Source: Burkholderia stabilis (GTDB lineage: Bacteria > Pseudomonadota > Gammaproteobacteria > Burkholderiales > Burkholderiaceae). From it: a DNA stretch of 64,000 bases. The notes below the pieces were generated by a model. The model was given only the letters and a program-made list of their open reading frames with translations, was not told the DNA's origin and ran no database searches. The DNA lies in assembly GCF_001742165.1 (NCBI RefSeq), contig NZ_CP016443.1, positions 124,001-188,000 on the forward strand. Direction: 5' to 3'. The translations under genes were made by a program, and so were the position numbers. Positions 18,946 through 27,800 of the stretch are shown here, one piece after another (the stretch's first letter is position 1; the number at the start of each line of letters is the position of its first letter).

Positions 18946-18978
18946 TATCGATCGATGAAAGATCGGGATCGATCGATA
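18946..18978. promoter_or_regulatory. large inverted repeat between sulfatase and LysR genes
   Basis: TATCGATCGAT (18946-18956) and its exact complement ATCGATCGATA (18968-18978), separated by 11 bp. Each arm also contains the self-complementary ATCGATCGAT, and these two cores are 21 bp apart, two helical turns. It lies 72 bp before the sulfatase start and 16 bp before the LysR start, a plausible binding site for that LysR. Confidence 0.55.
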
Positions 18979-18993
18979 ACCCATGGAACATGA

Positions 18994-20025
18994 ATGATGG
19001 AGACACCCGTGCCCCCCAATCCACGCAGCCCGGCCGGGCGCACGCCGCCGGAACCGCTCGCGCCGCCGGGTGCGCCGGCCCACGAGCAGCGCATCGCGCA
19101 GGCGCTGCGCCGGTTGCGCGTGCGCGACATGGAAACGCTCGACACGCTCGCACGCACGCGCAGCTTCGCGCGCACGGCCGAAGCTGCGTCGATCACGCAG
19201 CCGGCGTTGTCGAAATGGCTGCGCGAGCTCGAGGCATCGCTCGGCCTGCCGCTGTTCGAGCGTACGTCGCGGCGTGTGGCGCCGACGGTCTACGGCGAGG
19301 CGCTGCTCGAATGCATCGGCCGCGTACTGACCGACATGCGCGGCGTCGCGCCTGCGTTCGACGCGTTGCGCACGGGCGCCGGCCGCCCGGTGTCGATCGG
19401 CTTGCTGCCGAACATGGCGCCGCAACTGATTCCGGGCGCATTGGCGTGGCTGCGGGAGGCCGGCCGTTCCGTGCAGCTCAACGTGCGCGAGGACACGCTC
19501 GACCGGATGCTCGCGCAGGCGCAACGCCGCGAACTCGACCTGCTCGTGTGCCGGCTCGACGCGTCGGCGCTGCGCTCGGGGCTCGATATCGCGCCGCTGT
19601 ACCGTGACGACATGATCGTCGTGTGCGGGCCGCGCCATCCGCTGCTCAGGCGCGCGCGCATCGGGTGGCGCGACGCGGCGGCGTTTCCGTGGATCGCGCC
19701 GCCGCTCGGGTCGCCCGCGCGCACGGCGCTGGACGCCGAGTTCGCGCAGGCGGGCCTGCCACCGCCATCCGTGCTGATGGAATCGGTGTCATGGCAAACC
19801 AACCGCGCGGTCGCCGAACAGTCGCCGTGCCTGTTCGTGCAGTCGGCCCGCGCGTTCGACCTGGCCGCCCACGCAGGCGAGCGTGTCGGCCGGTTGCCGC
19901 TGAAACTGTCGACGATGCCCGACACGGTCGGCGCGCTGTATGCGGCGCCCGCGAGCGTGTCGGTCGCGGCCGCGATCGACGCGCTGAAGGCCGTGACGCA
20001 CCCGCCGCCGGGCGCAGACGCCTGA
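18994..20025 (+). CDS. LysR-family regulator divergent from the sulfatase
   Basis: 343 residues (ATG 18994 or the adjacent ATG 18997). Pro-rich N-terminal extension of about 35 residues, HTH at about 45-105 (TLDTLARTRSFARTAEAASITQPALSKWLRELE), then a GbpR/CbsR-like sensor domain (VSIGLLPNMAPQLIPGALAWLRE). Divergent LysR regulators of sulfatase genes often sense sulfur status or the sulfate ester. Complete. Confidence 0.88.
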   Translation: MMETPVPPNPRSPAGRTPPEPLAPPGAPAHEQRIAQALRRLRVRDMETLDTLARTRSFARTAEAASITQPALSKWLRELEASLGLPLFERTSRRVAPTVYGEALLECIGRVLTDMRGVAPAFDALRTGAGRPVSIGLLPNMAPQLIPGALAWLREAGRSVQLNVREDTLDRMLAQAQRRELDLLVCRLDASALRSGLDIAPLYRDDMIVVCGPRHPLLRRARIGWRDAAAFPWIAPPLGSPARTALDAEFAQAGLPPPSVLMESVSWQTNRAVAEQSPCLFVQSARAFDLAAHAGERVGRLPLKLSTMPDTVGALYAAPASVSVAAAIDALKAVTHPPPGADA

Positions 20026-20362
20026 AAGCGGCCGGAGCAGCGCGCGCCGCAACAATCTGACAAATCGTTTTCAACGCCCGTTTTCTGCGTGCGCCGACGC
20101 GCCCGGTGCCGTCGCGCGGCGCGTGAGCCTTTCGGTGACCTGACTGATGCACGCGCGCGGCGCGCCAACCGCGCGTAAGCCCTGATGCACGTGGACGCGC
20201 GGGGCGTCACGGATTGGTGTTAAATACATTTCGGCGCGCCCTGGCTCGGCGCGCAACGGGGCGCACCGGGCATCGGCGTAAACCCGGAGCGAGAAAACGG
20301 CACGAAGGATCACAAACGAACCGGGCGCATCAGACCCGGTCGGACAGACGGCAGGATTCATC
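20026..20362. other. 337-bp gap before the GGDEF-EAL gene
   Basis: No gene seen. A 10-bp direct repeat CTGATGCACG occurs at 20144-20153 and 20182-20191, and ACCGGG/CCCGGT forms a small hairpin around 20326-20347 just before the TTG start. It may hold the promoter and leader of the following gene. Confidence 0.35.
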
Positions 20363-22612
20363 TTGAATACCGAACCGCAAAGTTCTCGTTACAGCCTCGG
20401 GCTCGCAGCGGAAGTGCTGGCGTCCGAGCAGAGCGTGCTGAGGCTGATCACGCGCAACACACCGCTGCCGGAACTGTTGGTCGAAGTCTGCCGGCGCGCC
20501 GAAGCTTTGCTCGGCGATGGCGCATCGTGCACGATCCTGCTGCTCGATACGGACGGCGTGCACGTGCGTGTCGGCGCGGCGCCGTCGTTGCCCGCGCAGT
20601 ACAGCGCCGCGATCGACGGTGCGTCGATCGGGCCGGCGGCAGGCTCGTGCGGTACGGCGATGTACGAGCGCCGGATGATCGTCGTCGAGGACATCGAAAC
20701 CGACCCGCTGTGGGCCGACTACCGCGCCGTCGCGTTACCGCTTGGCCTGCGCGCGTGCTGGTCGGTGCCGTTCCTGGACGAGGCGGGCGCCGTGCTCGGC
20801 GCGTTCGCCGTCTATTACCGCACGCCGCGACGGCCGAGCGATGAGGAAACCGAACTGTTGCGCGATATCGGCAACAGCGTCGGCCTCGCGGTGCACCAGG
20901 ACCGCATGGTGCGGCAGCTCGCGCGCAGCGAGGAACATCACCGGCTCGTCGTCAACAGCCTGAACGAAGGGATACTCGTCGTGTCGCGCGATGGCATCGT
21001 GGTCGCGAGCAACCCGAGCGCGAACCGGATGATGCGCGTGAAGGGCGACCTGGTTGGCCGCCGGCTGTCGACGGTGATCCTGCACAAGCTCAACGAGGAC
21101 GGTACGCCGATCCCGCCCGACGACTGGCCGAGCCGGCGCGTGCTCATGACGGCCACGCCGATGCTCGACTACACGGTGGGCTTCGGCCTCGCGGACGGCG
21201 ACGTCATCTGGGTGCGCGGCAACGCGGTGCCGATCGTGAAACCGGGCGAGACGCAGGCCGACTCGGTGCTGGTGTCGTTCAACGACATCGGCCCCGTGCG
21301 CGAAGCGCAGCAGCAGTTGCGCTACCTGGCGACGCGCGATGCGCTGACGGGCCTCTACAACCGACGCTGGCTCGGCGACCGCATGCGCGAGTTGTTCGAC
21401 GGACACGATGAGGCGGCCGGGCCCGCACGCGTCGCGATCCTGTTCATCGACCTCGTCGGCTTCAAGAAGGTCAACGACACGGCCGGCCACGACGCGGGTG
21501 ATGCGCTGCTGCGCAGTGTCGCGGCCCGGCTCGCGACCTGTGCGGGCAGCCGGTATGCGCTCACGCGCGTCGGCGGCGACGAGTTCGTGATCCTCGTCGA
21601 CGACTGCGACGATCCCGACCGTCTCGCGGCGCTCGCGCGCGAGGTGATCGACGCGATCGCGAAGCCGTTCGCGATCGCGAACAACGAGTACTGGCTCGGC
21701 GTGTCGATCAGGATCAGCGTCGCGCCGCGCGACGGCGACGACGCGGTCACGCTGATGCGCAACGCCGATTCCGCGATGTACGACGCGAAGCAGCGCGGCC
21801 GCAATCACTTCACGTTCTTCACCGCACAGCTCAACCTGCGGTTGCAGCGCCGTTTCGCGATCGAGCAGTCGCTGCGGCGCGCGCTCGCATCGGAAACGCT
21901 GCGGCTCGCCTATCAGCCGGTGGTCGATGCGCGCAGCGGCCGCACGGTCGGCGCCGAAGCGCTGCTGCGCTGGACGAGCCCCGAACTCGGGCCGATGTCG
22001 CCGGCGGAATTCATTCCGGTCGCGGAAGATACGGGGCTGATCGTCGGGATCGGCCAGTGGGTGCTCGAAACCGCGTGCCGGCAGGCGGCCGAATGGCGCC
22101 GCACGATCGCGCCCGACCTGATGCTGGCCGTCAACCTGTCGCCGCGGCAGTTCCACGAAGGGCTCGTCGAATCGGTCGATCGCTGTCTCGCGCAAACGCG
22201 GCTCGATCCGTCCGCGCTCGAACTCGAGATTACCGAAGGATTGCTGATGAACGACACGGACACCGTGCTGCCGATGCTCGAAGCGCTCACGGACATGAAC
22301 GTGCGGATTTCGGTCGACGATTTCGGCACCGGCTATTCGTCGCTGGCGTACCTGAAGCGCTTTCCGCTGCACAACCTGAAGGTCGACCGCTCGTTCGTAT
22401 CGGGCGTGCCCGATCACCACGACTCGGTCGCGATCACGCAGGCGGTCGTCGCGATGGCGCATTCGCTCGGGATGAAGGTCACCGCCGAAGGCGTCGAGAC
22501 CGAGGCCCAGTCGTGCTTCCTGCGGCAGATCGGCTGCGACATGCAGCAGGGCTACCTGTTCAGCCGTCCGCTGGAGCCGAACGAATACGCGCGCCGCTTC
22601 GGCGCAGCGTGA
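20363..22612 (+). CDS. GAF-PAS-GGDEF-EAL c-di-GMP turnover protein
   Basis: 749 residues, soluble, starting at TTG 20363 (CAGGA upstream; no better start in frame). Domain order: GAF about 20-180, PAS about 195-320, GGDEF about 330-485, EAL about 500-745. The cyclase site RVGGDEF (404-408) is intact and lacks an I-site. The phosphodiesterase site is complete: EALLRW, NLSPRQF, ELEITEG, DDFGTGYSS, KVDRSFV and AEGVET. It could therefore both make and degrade c-di-GMP, gated by a GAF ligand and a PAS cofactor. Convergent with the wspR-like gene, 15 bp between stops. Confidence 0.92.
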   Translation: MNTEPQSSRYSLGLAAEVLASEQSVLRLITRNTPLPELLVEVCRRAEALLGDGASCTILLLDTDGVHVRVGAAPSLPAQYSAAIDGASIGPAAGSCGTAMYERRMIVVEDIETDPLWADYRAVALPLGLRACWSVPFLDEAGAVLGAFAVYYRTPRRPSDEETELLRDIGNSVGLAVHQDRMVRQLARSEEHHRLVVNSLNEGILVVSRDGIVVASNPSANRMMRVKGDLVGRRLSTVILHKLNEDGTPIPPDDWPSRRVLMTATPMLDYTVGFGLADGDVIWVRGNAVPIVKPGETQADSVLVSFNDIGPVREAQQQLRYLATRDALTGLYNRRWLGDRMRELFDGHDEAAGPARVAILFIDLVGFKKVNDTAGHDAGDALLRSVAARLATCAGSRYALTRVGGDEFVILVDDCDDPDRLAALAREVIDAIAKPFAIANNEYWLGVSIRISVAPRDGDDAVTLMRNADSAMYDAKQRGRNHFTFFTAQLNLRLQRRFAIEQSLRRALASETLRLAYQPVVDARSGRTVGAEALLRWTSPELGPMSPAEFIPVAEDTGLIVGIGQWVLETACRQAAEWRRTIAPDLMLAVNLSPRQFHEGLVESVDRCLAQTRLDPSALELEITEGLLMNDTDTVLPMLEALTDMNVRISVDDFGTGYSSLAYLKRFPLHNLKVDRSFVSGVPDHHDSVAITQAVVAMAHSLGMKVTAEGVETEAQSCFLRQIGCDMQQGYLFSRPLEPNEYARRFGAA

Positions 22613-22627
22613 GCGCGGCGCACCCGC

Positions 22628-23695
22628 TCAAGCGTCGCGCGGCGCGTCGAACCCGCCGGCGCCCGTCGGCGCGGGCGTCGCGTCGATCTCGACGCGGTTC
22701 TTGCCTTCGTGCTTCGCGCGATACAGTGCACGGTCGGCCGCTTCGATCAGCGACGTCGTCGGCACGCCGGGAATCGGCACGACGCTCGCGCCGCCGATGC
22801 TGATCGTCACGGTGTCGCCGGTCGACGAATGCGCGTGCCGCAGCCGCAGCGCCTCGACCGCGAGACGGATCTTCTCGCCGAGCAGCCGCGCGGCGCCCGG
22901 CGACGTGGCCGGCATCACGACCGCGAACTCCTCGCCGCCGAAGCGCGCGGCGAGATCGCCCGACTGCCCGAGGCAGCGCTCGATGGTCGACGCGATCTGC
23001 TTGAGCACGCTGTCGCCCGACACGTGCCCGTACGTGTCGTTGTACAGCTTGAAATTGTCGACGTCGATCATCAGCAGCGACAGCTCGCTGCGATCGCGCG
23101 CGCCGCGCCGCCATTCGGCCGCCAGGTATTCGTCGAGATAGCGCCGGTTCGACAGTCCGGTCAGGCCGTCCGAGTGCGTGAGGCGGCGCAGTTCGAGATT
23201 GGCCTCGAGCAGTTGCTGCTGCGATTGCCGCAGCGCGCGATAGGCCTCGTCGCGCTGCAGCAGGTTCATGTACGAGCGCGAGTGGTAGCGGATGCGCGCG
23301 ACGAGCTCGATGCGGTCGGGCAGTTTCACGAGGTAGTCGTTCGCGCCGGCCGCGAACGCGGCGCTCTTGATCACGGGCTCTTCCTGCGTCGACAGCACGA
23401 TGATCGGCACGTCGCGCGTCGCCGGATTCGCGCGATAGGCCTTCACGAGGCTCAGCCCGTCGGTGCCGGGCATCACGAGGTCCTGCAGGATCACGGTCGG
23501 CCGCGTATCGAGCGCGCTGGCCATCGCGTCGTCCGAGCGCGGGCAGTAGTGGAAGTCGATGCTTTCTTCGTCGACGAGCGCGCGGCGGATGGCTTCCGCG
23601 ACGATCGTCTGGTCGTCGACCAGCAGCACCATCGCCGGCACGTCGGCGGGCGGCGTGTACGGTCCACCCGGCGGGCGGGTCAGGTCGCTAGTCAT
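22628..23695 (-). CDS. wspR: WspR-like response regulator diguanylate cyclase
   Basis: 355 residues: receiver domain (about 20-145) with phosphoacceptor Asp72 (ILQDLVMPG), a coiled-coil linker (LLQRDEAYRALRQSQQQLLEANLELRRL), and a GGDEF domain with GGEEF at 253-257. This matches WspR, which is phosphorylated by the Wsp surface-sensing system and makes c-di-GMP. The product-inhibition site that reads RxxD in Pseudomonas WspR is QSGD here (244-247), so feedback control may be weak. It follows the wspF-like gene by 55 bp. No wspA-E genes are in the window. Confidence 0.88.
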   Translation of the reverse strand: MTSDLTRPPGGPYTPPADVPAMVLLVDDQTIVAEAIRRALVDEESIDFHYCPRSDDAMASALDTRPTVILQDLVMPGTDGLSLVKAYRANPATRDVPIIVLSTQEEPVIKSAAFAAGANDYLVKLPDRIELVARIRYHSRSYMNLLQRDEAYRALRQSQQQLLEANLELRRLTHSDGLTGLSNRRYLDEYLAAEWRRGARDRSELSLLMIDVDNFKLYNDTYGHVSGDSVLKQIASTIERCLGQSGDLAARFGGEEFAVVMPATSPGAARLLGEKIRLAVEALRLRHAHSSTGDTVTISIGGASVVPIPGVPTTSLIEAADRALYRAKHEGKNRVEIDATPAPTGAGGFDAPRDA

Positions 23696-23750
23696 GATCG
23701 ATGCGGGTTGTTGCGAGGGCAGGCATGGGTGTTGCGGGTGTTCATCGGGT

Positions 23751-24755
23751 TCAGATTCGCGCGAGCGCCGCCAGCTCGCCCGCGATGCGCCCGAGCGGCA
23801 GGATCGCGCGCGCCGCGCCGAGCGTCGCGGCCGCCTTCGGCATGCCGTAGACGGCGCTGGTCGCCTCGTCCTGCGCGATCGTATGGTAGCCCTTCATCCG
23901 CAGCGCCTTCAGGCCGATCGCGCCGTCGCGGCCCATTCCCGTGAGCAGCACGCCGATCACGCGGCCGGGCCAGTGCTCGGTGAGGCTGTTGAAGAACACG
24001 TCGACCGACGGGCGATACGGCGTGGCGGCGGGCTCGCGCGTGTATTCGAGCGTGCCGGCGCGCGTGATGCGCAGGTGATCGTCGGTCGCGGCGAGCAGCG
24101 CGACGCCCGGTTGCGGGCGGTCGCCTTCGCGCGCGACGCGCACGGCGAGCGGCGTCTGCCCGTCGAGCCATTGCGCCATGCCTTCGGCGAACGCGCGGTC
24201 GACGTGCTGCACGATCACGATCGGCGCGTTGAAGTCGGCCGGCAGGCCGCCGAGGACCGACGCGAGCGCGCCGGGGCCGCCGGCCGATGCGCCGATCGCG
24301 ATCAGCGGGCCGCCGCGCGTGCGGGCAGCCGTGCCGGCGACGCGCGTGCCGCCCGGTGCGTCGAGCAGGCGCCCGATCTGGTCGATCTTCGCGAGCAGCA
24401 GTCGGGTCGTGTCGCCGGCCGCGCCGTCGCCGAGCCGCGGCGTGTCGACCGCGTCGAGCGCGCCGGCGCCCATCGCCTCGAATACGCGCCATGCGTTCGC
24501 GCCGATACAACTCGTCACGATCAGGATCGCGCACGGTCGTTCGGATCGCATGATCCGGCGCGTCGCTTCGATCCCGTCGAATTTCGGCATGATCAGGTCC
24601 ATCAGCACGACGTCGGGCGGCTGCGCGGCGCACAGTTCGACGGCTTGCGCGCCGTCGGTCGCGACCCACAGCACGCGGTGCTCGGGCCGTTGCGCGATCG
24701 CACGGCGCATCGCCTCGACGGCAAGCGGGAGGTCGTTGACGATGCCGATGTTCAC
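23751..24755 (-). CDS. wspF: WspF/CheB-like protein-glutamate methylesterase
   Basis: 334 residues from GTG 24755 with GGAGAATTCCGCTT upstream. The receiver domain begins MNIGIVNDLPLAVEAMRRAI, the typical WspF opening, with Asp53 as phosphoacceptor. The C-terminal methylesterase has the catalytic Ser (IGASAGGP), His (VQHVDRAF) and Asp (LTGMGRDGAIG). WspF demethylates the Wsp receptor and switches off WspR. Here it begins its own transcription unit, because the gene to its right is on the other strand, so the partner receptor must be encoded elsewhere. Confidence 0.88.
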   Translation of the reverse strand: MNIGIVNDLPLAVEAMRRAIAQRPEHRVLWVATDGAQAVELCAAQPPDVVLMDLIMPKFDGIEATRRIMRSERPCAILIVTSCIGANAWRVFEAMGAGALDAVDTPRLGDGAAGDTTRLLLAKIDQIGRLLDAPGGTRVAGTAARTRGGPLIAIGASAGGPGALASVLGGLPADFNAPIVIVQHVDRAFAEGMAQWLDGQTPLAVRVAREGDRPQPGVALLAATDDHLRITRAGTLEYTREPAATPYRPSVDVFFNSLTEHWPGRVIGVLLTGMGRDGAIGLKALRMKGYHTIAQDEATSAVYGMPKAAATLGAARAILPLGRIAGELAALARI

Positions 24756-25100
24756 AAGCGGAATTCTCCGGTCGGTTCGTAGTGTTGGAGGTGGGCCGGG
24801 TTCATGGAAAGCACTGCCCGTCCGGCGCCGCCGAACGGCATCGGCGGGCGGACGGCACGGAATTCTTTTCGGTTGGCGACGCCCCGCATGCTGTCATGCG
24901 GCGCGGGCGGCGGCAATCGAAAAATTCGCGCATTGTGCCGTTTCAGTACGTTTCCTCTGTGACGACGCGGCATTTCCTGCCGGCAACGGTGCCGGGTCGG
25001 CTGGCTCGTACGCGCCGGGATCGTGCAAACCCGCTACCGCAGGCCGCGGAAGCACGCATGTTACCGTGCCGGCTTCGATGAAAAAGAAGGGGAGAACCGG
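24756..25100. other. 345-bp gap between wspF-like and a hypothetical gene
   Basis: Divergent promoters are expected here. The frame upstream of wspF stays open for 73 codons and ends in a GTGA overlap with the wspF start, but it has no recognisable domain and I do not call it a gene. Purine-rich sequence before 25101 gives the ribosome site of the next gene. Confidence 0.35.
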
Positions 25101-25529
25101 ATGACCGCGCCCGACACCGTGCTCGTCAGCCGTGGCCCGTACGCGCCGATCGTGATCGAGCGCGAGGGCAGGTTGCTGTACCGGATCGACATCGAGAGCG
25201 GACATGCGTCCTTTCACCGCGAGTTTCCGGTCGAACCCGATGCGGTGCGCGTGCTGCGCGACGACGCCGAACGCTACTTCTTCCTGTTCGCGGCGCTTCA
25301 CCATCCGTACCAGTTGCGCGCGACGAGCCTGTCCGACGCCGAGCGCGAACGCTACTTCGGCACGATCTTGTTTGCCGGCTGCGACGAGGTCGGGGCCTTC
25401 CTGACACGACTCGATCGCGGCAGCAACGGCGCGGTATCGAACCTGCTGAGAATCTTCACGCAGGCTGACTACGCGCAACTGCGCGCCGGACGGTGGTTCG
25501 GCACGGGCGCCGGCACGCCGGCCGCGTAG
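25101..25529 (+). CDS. hypothetical protein, 142 residues
   Basis: ATG 25101 follows AAGGGGAGAACCGG, a strong ribosome site. Acidic/aromatic soluble protein with a central FFLFAALHHPYQLRATSLSDAERERYFGTILFAGCDE stretch. No signal peptide or membrane helix. Not a family I recognise. Divergent from wspF. Base use matches the neighbours, so it looks native. Confidence 0.6.
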   Translation: MTAPDTVLVSRGPYAPIVIEREGRLLYRIDIESGHASFHREFPVEPDAVRVLRDDAERYFFLFAALHHPYQLRATSLSDAERERYFGTILFAGCDEVGAFLTRLDRGSNGAVSNLLRIFTQADYAQLRAGRWFGTGAGTPAA

Positions 25530-25587
25530 CGGCAACCGGCCGGACGACCGCCGCGCACCGGATGCGCGGCCGTGCCGTCGATCGTCG

Positions 25588-25812
25588 TCAATGGCTGCGC
25601 GCGTACCCCTGGATCAGCGCGCGCATCATGCCTTCGACCGTCGCGTCGAGCAGGTCGGTTTCCTGCTCGGCCTCCTCGACGAGCGCGGCATAGGCGGTCG
25701 CGAGCGTCACGCGGTCGACTTCCTGGCGCTGTTCCATCAGCGTCACCATCCCGTCCTTCGCCAGGTGAGCGGAGAACGCGCGGCTGCCGATGGTCTGGAA
25801 TACGTCAATCAT
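25588..25812 (-). CDS. small helical hypothetical protein, 74 residues
   Basis: ATG 25812 preceded by GGGAGAG. Sequence MIDVFQTIGSRAFSAHLAK then a Glu-rich, probably alpha-helical region and a C-terminal MMRALIQGYARSH. No membrane segment or known motif. Codon choice and ribosome site argue for a real gene; function unknown. Convergent with the 142-residue hypothetical gene. Confidence 0.55.
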   Translation of the reverse strand: MIDVFQTIGSRAFSAHLAKDGMVTLMEQRQEVDRVTLATAYAALVEEAEQETDLLDATVEGMMRALIQGYARSH

Positions 25813-26144
25813 GGCGGCTCTCCCGAACGTTGCCGATGCTTTTCAGTGTAGTCGGCGCACCGGGGCTCCGCCATGCGCGGCGGCCCGTGCGGGCGGCCGT
25901 CCGCCGCCCCGATGCGGCGAATCGCGCCGCGCAACGCGCGTGACGACCCGCCATTCCTCCGATGAAACGCCGCCGACACATGGCCCGCGTACGGTGTCCG
26001 CACGCTTCAACGTTTACCCGAGGCAGTAAATCGTCGACTTTTTATCGATAAATTCTCGTGTTAGATTTCGCCGTCCGAGCCCGGTCGAAACCGGGCAGGC
26101 GGCGCGTCGCCACGGCGGCGCGCATCCAGATACGAGGAGGAGCA
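25813..26144. promoter_or_regulatory. 332-bp control region of the DUF969-DUF979-DUF2891 operon
   Basis: No gene. The A/T-rich part (26020-26070) contains a perfect 12-bp palindrome TTTATCGATAAA at 26041-26052, about 100 bp before the DUF969 start, the best operator candidate for this operon. TTAGAT at 26060-26065 could be the -10. No regulator gene adjoins. Confidence 0.45.
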
Positions 26145-26834
26145 ATGCTGGTGCTGATTGGGGTGCCGATCGTCGTGATCGGTTTTGCGCTGCGCTTCAA
26201 TGCGCTGCTGGTGGTCACGATCGCGGGGCTCGCGACGGGGCTGGCGGGCGGGCTGAATCTCGTCGACATCGTCAGCGCGTTCGGCAAGGCGTTCACCGAA
26301 AACCGCTACATGGGGCTCATCTGGCTGACGCTGCCGGTGATCGCGCTGCTCGAGCGCAACGGGCTCAAGGAGCAGGCGAAGCGGATGATCTCGCGCGTGC
26401 AGGCGGCCACCACCGGCCGCGTGCTGATGCTGTATTTCGTGCTGCGCCAGGCCACGGCCGCGCTCGGCCTCACGTCGCTCGGCGGCCATGCGCAGATGGT
26501 GCGCCCGCTGATCGCGCCGATGGCCGAGGCCGCCGCCGTCAACCGGCACGGCGAGCTGCCCGAGTCGGTGCGCCAGCAGATCCGCGCGCATGCGTCGGGC
26601 GTCGACAACATCGCCGTGTTCTTCGGCGAGGACATCTTCATCGCGATCCAGTCGATCCTGCTGATCAAGGGCTTTCTCGAACAGAACGGGATCGTCGTCG
26701 AGCCGCTGCACGTGTCGGTGTGGGCGATCCCGAGCGCGATCGCCGCGCTGCTGATCCACTGCACACGTCTTGCGCTGCTCGATCGCCGGCTCACGCGCGG
26801 CTTCGGTCTGCTGGGGCAGGAGGGCACGCGATGA
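26145..26834 (+). CDS. DUF969-family membrane protein
   Basis: 229 residues from ATG 26145, chosen for GAGGAGG eight bases upstream. Five to six membrane helices; the conserved central segment reads GLIWLTLPVIALLERNGLKEQAKRMI, with ASGVDNIAVFFGEDIFIAIQSILLIKGF later. DUF969 and DUF979 always occur as a pair and are believed to form a two-part permease; the pair is often near 5-oxoproline or pyroglutamyl-peptide genes in other bacteria (from memory), but no such gene is present here. ATGA overlap with the next gene. Confidence 0.85.
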   Translation: MLVLIGVPIVVIGFALRFNALLVVTIAGLATGLAGGLNLVDIVSAFGKAFTENRYMGLIWLTLPVIALLERNGLKEQAKRMISRVQAATTGRVLMLYFVLRQATAALGLTSLGGHAQMVRPLIAPMAEAAAVNRHGELPESVRQQIRAHASGVDNIAVFFGEDIFIAIQSILLIKGFLEQNGIVVEPLHVSVWAIPSAIAALLIHCTRLALLDRRLTRGFGLLGQEGTR

Positions 26835-27781
26835 TCGGACTCGAATCGCTGTACACGCTCGCGGGGCTGATGTTCGCCGCGTTTGCGTGCTTCAACCTGA
26901 CCGACCGCACGAACCCGCGGCGCGTCGTCAATTTCGCGTTCTGGGCGATCTACGCGGTCACGTTCCTGTTCGGCGCGCTGTTGCCGCACTTCGTCACGGG
27001 TTGCCTCGCGATCGCGCTCGCGGTGATCGCCGGCTCGGGCAAGCTCGGGCGCGGCAAGTCCGATGAAGCCGGCGAAGCGGCGGCCGCGCGGCGCGAGTCG
27101 CTCGCGCAGCGCTTCGGCAACCGGCTGTTCCTGCCCGCGCTGCTGATTCCGGTCGTCACGCTGATCGGCACGTTCGCGCTGAAGCGCGTGCCGTTCGTCG
27201 ATCCGAAGAGCGTGACGCTGATCTCGCTCGTGCTCGGCACGATCGTCGCGTTCGTCGTCGCGCTCGCGATGCTGCGCGATTCGCCCGTGCATGCGCTGAG
27301 GGAAGCGCGCCACACGATGGACGCGGTCGGCTGGGCCGCGATCCTGCCGCAGATGCTCGCGGCGCTCGGCGCGCTGTTCGCGGTCGCGGGCGTCGGCGGC
27401 GTGGTGTCGGGGCTCGTGAAGGACTGGGTGCCGATCGATTCGCCGTTCGCGGTGGTCGCGGCGTACACGGTCGGCATGGCGCTGTTCACGATGATCATGG
27501 GCAACGGCTTCGCCGCGTTCCCCGTGATGACGGCCGGCATCGGCCTGCCGCTGATCGTCCACCAGTTCCACGGCAACCCGGCGATCGTCGGCGCGATCGG
27601 GATGCTGAGCGGCTTCTGCGGTACGCTGATGACGCCGATGGCCGCGAACTTCAACATCGTGCCGGCGGCGCTGCTCGAACTGAAGGACAAGAACGGCGTC
27701 ATCAAGGCGCAGTGGCCGACGGCCGTGCTGTTGCTCGCCGTGAACACGCTGCTGATGTACGCATTCGTATTCCGTTTCTGA
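26831..27781 (+). CDS. DUF979-family membrane protein
   Basis: 316 residues, ATG 26831 overlapping the DUF969 stop (ATGA), a sign of translational coupling and probably a fixed subunit ratio. About eight to nine membrane helices, with a hydrophilic loop near residues 72-95 (GKLGRGKSDEAGEAAAARRES) and the conserved FTMIMGNGFAAFPVMTAGIGLPLI and GFCGTLMTPMAANFNIVPAALLELKD segments that recall ion-transporter superfamily re-entrant loops. Probable partner subunit of the DUF969 permease. Confidence 0.85.
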   Translation: MIGLESLYTLAGLMFAAFACFNLTDRTNPRRVVNFAFWAIYAVTFLFGALLPHFVTGCLAIALAVIAGSGKLGRGKSDEAGEAAAARRESLAQRFGNRLFLPALLIPVVTLIGTFALKRVPFVDPKSVTLISLVLGTIVAFVVALAMLRDSPVHALREARHTMDAVGWAAILPQMLAALGALFAVAGVGGVVSGLVKDWVPIDSPFAVVAAYTVGMALFTMIMGNGFAAFPVMTAGIGLPLIVHQFHGNPAIVGAIGMLSGFCGTLMTPMAANFNIVPAALLELKDKNGVIKAQWPTAVLLLAVNTLLMYAFVFRF

Positions 27782-27800
27782 CTCGAAGGACGAGATCCTC

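Noticed and set aside
24756..24973. Open frame of 73 codons overlapping the wspF start by GTGA
   Set aside because: No domain, no ribosome site of its own and composition like antisense noise; wspF has its own ribosome site.
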